Source of the DNA: CANLWN01 sp039815505
GTDB lineage: Bacteria > Bacteroidota > Bacteroidia > Flavobacteriales > Flavobacteriaceae
Direction: 5' to 3'
Length of the DNA: 24,137 nucleotides
Assembly: GCA_039815505.1 (NCBI GenBank)
Contig: JBCBZE010000014.1
Span: forward strand, 1 to 24,137
Shown: positions 21,257 through 24,137 of the stretch, one piece after another
Layout of the letters: each line of letters begins with the position of its first letter
How positions within the stretch are numbered: the stretch's first letter is position 1
The notes under the pieces: generated by a model
What the model saw: the letters and a program-made list of their open reading frames with translations, nothing else
What the model was told of the DNA's origin: nothing
Databases searched by the model: none
Made by a program: the position numbers and the translations under genes

Positions 21257-21877
21257 ATGAATACAATCGAAAGATTTAAGAATTTCCGTTTATTGGCCCT
21301 TTTGTTCGCCGCGCTAACCATCATAACCAGTTGTAGTGACGACGACGATGTACCCGAAGAGGAAGAAGAATTAGAGGTCATTACCGACGTAACCCTAGTG
21401 TTCACGAATGCTGCCGATGCGACCGATGTTGTGCGTGCTTCGGCCCAAGATCCCGACGGAATTGGGGTTCAAGAATTGGTAGTCCAGGATGAGATTAGCT
21501 TAAGTGCAAGTACCACCTATACCTTAACCATGGAAATTTTCAACAATTTGGAAACTCCAGGAGAGGATATCGGGGAAGAGATACTCGATGAAGATAATGA
21601 ACATCAATTTTTCTTTAGTTTTTCCGCCGATGCCTTTGCTAGCCCAACAGGAGATGGTAATATAGATACCGCTTCAGATCCCTTAGGTTACAATGATGAG
21701 GATGAAAACGGGAACCCAGTTGGTTTATCGACCTCATGGACTACCCCCGCTGAAACCTTAATGAGCGGTAGTTTTACGGCTAGATTGCAACACCAACCCG
21801 ATATTAAAACCGCTACTACAGGAGCAGATGATGGTGATAGTGACTTTGATCTAACCTTTGTGTTGAATATTCAGTAA
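21257..21877 (+). CDS. Acidic surface-type lipoprotein next to TonB receptor
   Basis: The 206-residue lipoprotein has a lipobox ending ITSC (lipidated C26). The next residues, CSDDDDVPEEEEE, form an acidic run like the lipoprotein export signal known from Capnocytophaga, which sends lipoproteins to the cell surface. The mature domain contains acidic repeats (PGEDIGEEILDEDNEHQFFF, then DEDENGNPVGLSTSW) and ends with HQPDIKTATT and DGDSDFDLTFVLNIQ. As I recall, relatives are labelled type 1 periplasmic binding fold protein, although that name has little support here. It lies 112 nt after the receptor in the same direction and likely helps it capture the same ligand, perhaps a metal. A terminator follows. 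Confidence 0.8.
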   Translation: MNTIERFKNFRLLALLFAALTIITSCSDDDDVPEEEEELEVITDVTLVFTNAADATDVVRASAQDPDGIGVQELVVQDEISLSASTTYTLTMEIFNNLETPGEDIGEEILDEDNEHQFFFSFSADAFASPTGDGNIDTASDPLGYNDEDENGNPVGLSTSWTTPAETLMSGSFTARLQHQPDIKTATTGADDGDSDFDLTFVLNIQ

Positions 21878-21899
21878 GTTAATTTTTTTTATATTTCCT

Positions 21900-21934
21900 A
21901 CCGGTCCGTTCGCAATGAACGGTCCGGTTTTTTT
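21900..21934 (+). terminator. Strong rho-independent terminator after the TonB locus
   Basis: ACCGGTCCGTTC (21900-21911) pairs with GAACGGTCCGGT (21917-21928) with one T-T mismatch and a 5-nt loop, followed by a run of seven T (21928-21934). Confidence 0.92.
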
Positions 21935-22137
21935 AGTTTAGGGCAGTATTATATCTCCCCGAATGGACTAGCTATACTGGCAAAAGATGACTTCTATACC
22001 CAACATTCGTTCTTCTACAAGCTACAAGAGCCATCCAATCTTTTCTTCGCGCATATAACCCATAAACCGGATTCCCGAACACAAGGCTTTGTAACTTAGG
22101 TTACCTACGTTTTGACCACCCATGTTTATTTTTGAGA
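21935..22137. other. Intergenic region with a possible promoter; no gene seen
   Basis: About 200 nt between the terminator and the small membrane peptide. I see no credible ORF. GTAACTTAGGTTAC at 22091-22104 is a perfect 5-bp inverted repeat around TTAG, followed at once by TACGTTTTG (22106-22114), a near match to the -7 box about 24 nt before the first ATG. Confidence 0.45.
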
Positions 22138-22236
22138 ATGAAACTAAACAAGGGAATGAAATTGTTGGTGGTTTGTCTACTTTGTATAGGTATGGTCACG
22201 GCAGCTGTTTTTCTGGTAGAATTCTTAAAAAACTAA
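22138..22236 (+). CDS. 32-residue single-helix membrane peptide
   Basis: An ATG at 22138 opens 32 codons ending TAA at 22234-22236. The peptide begins MKLNKGMKLLVVCLL and ends FLVEFLKN: two short basic parts around a hydrophobic segment of about 20 residues, as in a single membrane helix. Its stop is 5 nt before the start of the DUF2892 gene (TAAATAAAATG), suggesting a coupled two-gene operon. A near -7 box lies about 24 nt upstream. No function is known to me. The alternative is a chance frame in the leader of the next gene, but the topology and spacing argue for a real protein. Confidence 0.6.
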   Translation: MKLNKGMKLLVVCLLCIGMVTAAVFLVEFLKN

Positions 22237-22241
22237 ATAAA

Positions 22242-22448
22242 ATGAAAAAGAATATGGGCGGTACAGACCGCATTATCCGTTTTATTGTTGCGGCAATTAT
22301 TGTTGCCTTATTTTATTTTAAGGTAATCGACGGAACCCTAGCCTACGTCCTGTTGGCCTTGGGGGGTATCTTTGTAGTTACCAGTTTTATAAGCTTTTGT
22401 CCGCTTTATGCCATCGTAGGTTTAAACACTTGTAAAGCAACAGAGTAA
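22242..22448 (+). CDS. DUF2892 (YgaP-type) membrane protein
   Basis: The 68-residue protein begins MKKNMGGTDRIIRFIV, the characteristic start of DUF2892, with two membrane helices (about 11-27 and 33-48) and a C-terminal CPLYAIVGLNTCK with two Cys in the usual CPLY...LGxxTC layout. Proteins of this family sit in the inner membrane; role unknown. An ATG at 22122 in the same frame would add 40 residues covering the small peptide's coding sequence in another frame and is absent from the family, so I use 22242. Confidence 0.88.
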   Translation: MKKNMGGTDRIIRFIVAAIIVALFYFKVIDGTLAYVLLALGGIFVVTSFISFCPLYAIVGLNTCKATE

Positions 22449-22497
22449 TCCAGGAATACGGGGCGCACTCATTGGTAAATGATTCATCCGCTATGCT

Positions 22498-22926
22498 TTA
22501 TGCACCCAATAAGGGAAGGTGTTTTATTTTATGGTAACGCAACGCCATTGCAATACAATGCTTTAGTTCTTTCTTGGGAACTTCGCTCCCTAATTTAAAA
22601 ACCAGGGCCCTATTGCCTTCAAAGCTAAATTTATCCGTGTAGAGCGTTTTGAACGTGGGGACCAGTTGGGAAGTGCATTTAAAGTATATCGCATATTGTT
22701 CTGGATTTTTTGCTTTCCAATCTATCCGTATGGTGCTACCGTATTTTGCAAGATAACTGGGTTCTCCCCATTTTAAGGTTTCTTCCAAACTTGTGATTTC
22801 TTCCAATCCGTCAGCGACCTCTAAAATAAGCCCTCGAAGCGCTACCATGTCCTTTAGGACCGCCTTCGGATACCTGTTAAAAACCGATATTACTTCCGGG
22901 TCGATCTTTAGCTGTACATTTTGCAT
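22498..22926 (-). CDS. DUF1801 (YdhG-like) domain protein
   Basis: From ATG 22926 the protein has 142 residues. It begins MQNVQLKIDPEVISVFNRYP, and contains the family's EETLKWGEPSYLAKYGSTIRIDWK and the basic C-terminal KKELKHCIAMALRYHKIKH. It is soluble, with unknown function, in a family related to iron-binding or frataxin-like YdhG proteins. The upstream ATG at 22953 would add nine poorly conserved residues. It lies downstream of the GNAT gene by 49 nt, same strand, and may be co-transcribed, as I see no -7 box for it. Confidence 0.8.
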   Translation of the reverse strand: MQNVQLKIDPEVISVFNRYPKAVLKDMVALRGLILEVADGLEEITSLEETLKWGEPSYLAKYGSTIRIDWKAKNPEQYAIYFKCTSQLVPTFKTLYTDKFSFEGNRALVFKLGSEVPKKELKHCIAMALRYHKIKHLPLLGA

Positions 22927-22975
22927 GGATATCGAATTATAATATAATGCCATTATCAGGAACGATTTGCGCTAC

Positions 22976-23443
22976 TTACTTTAATTTTTTCCAAAATACA
23001 ACTTTATCATCGCTCTCCGCATAAAACTCCGGTATTATCGCTTGTCTGATATATTCGCAGTTTTCATAAAACGTTCTGGTAAGCTTAAATTCTGCCTTGC
23101 CCGATGTTTCTACAATAAGGATCCTATGGTCATTACTACGCAACAGGTTTTCTATATACGTCATCATTTGCTTTCCCAGGCCTTTGCCCTGAAATTCCTT
23201 ATGGACCGCAATGGCGTATAGATTATAGGTACCTTCCGTTAGTCTTTCTGGTGCGCAATAACCTATGGAAACCGGTCTTCCTTGCAGGGTTGTCGCAAAC
23301 CAAATATCCTTGGATAGTGTGTTGGTCAGATAATCTTTGATCATATCATCCAACAAATATGATGGAAACAATTCGCTGGAATCCAATACCATTTTTAAAT
23401 CGGCTATATCTTCTTTTACGACCTTTCTTATTTCACTTTTCAT
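22976..23443 (-). CDS. GNAT family N-acetyltransferase
   Basis: The 155-residue protein has the GNAT fold: N-terminal KVVKEDIADLKMVLDS, the acetyl-CoA-binding motif A with VAVHKEFQGKGLGKQMM (Q85-G86-K-G88-L-G90) and the motif B region with YENCEYIRQAIIPEFY. It transfers an acetyl group from acetyl-CoA to an amine or other acceptor not identifiable here. A perfect -7 box TACCTTTG (minus strand, 23461-23468) lies 17 nt before the start, and a TTG overlaps the stop of the AraC gene, so it can be transcribed on its own. Confidence 0.88.
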   Translation of the reverse strand: MKSEIRKVVKEDIADLKMVLDSSELFPSYLLDDMIKDYLTNTLSKDIWFATTLQGRPVSIGYCAPERLTEGTYNLYAIAVHKEFQGKGLGKQMMTYIENLLRSNDHRILIVETSGKAEFKLTRTFYENCEYIRQAIIPEFYAESDDKVVFWKKLK

Positions 23444-23460
23444 CTATATGGTTTAAAGGC

Positions 23461-23468
23461 CAAAGGTA
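23461..23468 (-). promoter_or_regulatory. -7 box (TACCTTTG) of the GNAT gene
   Basis: On the minus strand TACCTTTG fits TAnnTTTG perfectly. A TTTTG (complement of 23485-23489) lies 16 nt upstream, close to the usual -33 distance, and overlaps the AraC stop codon. Confidence 0.6.
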
Positions 23469-23483
23469 CTACCTAAAGTATGG

Positions 23484-24137
23484 TCAAAATTGTACGGTAC
23501 TGCTATTGTATGCACTTGATGGACGTACACCTAAAACCTTCTTAAAGGATCTACTTAAATGGGCCTGGTCAAAAAAGCCGTTCTGAAGGGATACCTCCGT
23601 TAAATTGCTTTGATCGGACAAATATTGGTCAATGGCTCTTTTTAGATTGTTCCAAACAAGATATTTCTTCAATGAGACCCCCATATGAGCCGTAAAAAGA
23701 TGTGATAACCTGCTTTTGGACAGGAACACTTTTGAAGACAGTTCCTGTACCAACGTAGCATATGTAATTTCTCCTTTTTCCATGATTCTTAGACACTCCC
23801 CCACCCTTTGATCTTCCGGTTCCTTAAGATTATGGTTCTTTGCAAAAGACTTGATCTTATCAAAAAATACACCCCTCTCAACAAATTCCGATGCTACAAA
23901 AAAACCTTGGGAAAACGTGATCTGTGCATCTCCCAAGAACTTGGAAAAACGTGTATTGTTATTCTCCAACATCAATACCTCAATGGCAGTATTTTGAGTT
24001 GAAACCTTATGTTCCATATTAGCGTCGATGATAGCAAAAACCAGGTTTTTATACGCTTTGGCTTCAATGGTCAGGGTAAAGGTTCCGTCAATCGCCGAAA
24101 TGATTTCCGTTACGGGATGCGCATGGTTTTCGGACTC
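23484..24137 (-). CDS. AraC family transcriptional regulator (N-terminus beyond window)
   Basis: The frame stays open to the window edge, so 217 residues are visible and the gene is 5'-truncated; an ATG at 24017 is internal. The first visible residues include ENHAHPVTEI and a beta-rich FTLTIEAKAY, a cupin-like sensor with an HxH pair. The C-terminus has two AraC helix-turn-helix motifs: LSSKVFLSKSRLSHLFTAHM with GVSLKKYLVW, and LTEVSLQNGFFDQAHLSRSF with FKKVLGVRPSSAY. It probably binds an effector in the cupin domain and activates or represses nearby genes, perhaps the GNAT gene that follows 40 nt later; targets are not shown by the sequence. Confidence 0.9.
   Translation of the reverse strand, partial: ESENHAHPVTEIISAIDGTFTLTIEAKAYKNLVFAIIDANMEHKVSTQNTAIEVLMLENNNTRFSKFLGDAQITFSQGFFVASEFVERGVFFDKIKSFAKNHNLKEPEDQRVGECLRIMEKGEITYATLVQELSSKVFLSKSRLSHLFTAHMGVSLKKYLVWNNLKRAIDQYLSDQSNLTEVSLQNGFFDQAHLSRSFKKVLGVRPSSAYNSSTVQF

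Noticed and set aside
21972..22085. Minus-strand frame open for about 37 codons in the gap after the TonB locus
   Set aside because: It has no suitable start, no recognisable motif and no neighbour that supports it; it is likely chance or decay too far gone to name.

Overview
The window looks like part of the chromosome of a marine-type Flavobacteriaceae bacterium (Bacteroidota). Reasons: moderate-to-low G+C; several start sites preceded by the Bacteroidota -7 box TAnnTTTG rather than a strong Shine-Dalgarno; a TonB receptor with an N-terminal carboxypeptidase-regulatory-like domain; lipoproteins with an acidic run after the lipobox Cys; and several families that I know mainly from this phylum. 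I see no tRNA, rRNA, insertion sequence, phage gene or CRISPR array. Most of it is ordinary core genome; genus cannot be told from sequence alone.

Layout. 1-2389: tail of an unknown plus-strand gene, then three minus-strand genes (DinB-like protein, Lrp/AsnC regulator, cytoplasmic M14 carboxypeptidase-like enzyme). 2390-2680: AT-rich divergent control region with related 14-bp palindromes. 2681-4311: XRE-type regulator, small lipoprotein and TerC membrane protein (plus strand). 4315-11245 (minus): sterol desaturase-like enzyme, topoisomerase IV ParC and ParE, and the GTPase-like ATPase YchF. 11414-12898: exported protein with a carboxypeptidase-regulatory-like domain, convergent with a ferredoxin (12895-13248). 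13399-17355 (plus): LuxC-like acyl-CoA reductase, SerC, SerA, DUF937 protein. 17507-18321: DUF6146-like lipoprotein and DUF6787-like membrane protein. 18374-21877: probable metal-uptake locus with a secreted His/Cys peptide, a TonB-dependent receptor and an acidic, probably surface-exposed lipoprotein. 22138-22448: a 32-residue membrane peptide followed 5 nt later by a DUF2892 protein. 22498-24137 (minus): DUF1801 protein, GNAT acetyltransferase and an AraC regulator that runs off the window end.

How genes work together. ParE and ParC form one enzyme and lie 26 nt apart. SerA and SerC catalyse the first two steps of serine synthesis (SerB is not here) and sit downstream of the acyl-CoA reductase, which is divergent from the ferredoxin. 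The 18374-21877 genes plausibly make an outer-membrane uptake system. The most noteworthy observations are the palindrome family at 2432-2508, the metal-uptake locus with a 16-bp palindrome before its receptor, the small membrane peptide at 22138, and a clamp-binding-like QPTLF terminus on ParC. I did not find a clearly new defence or mobile system.
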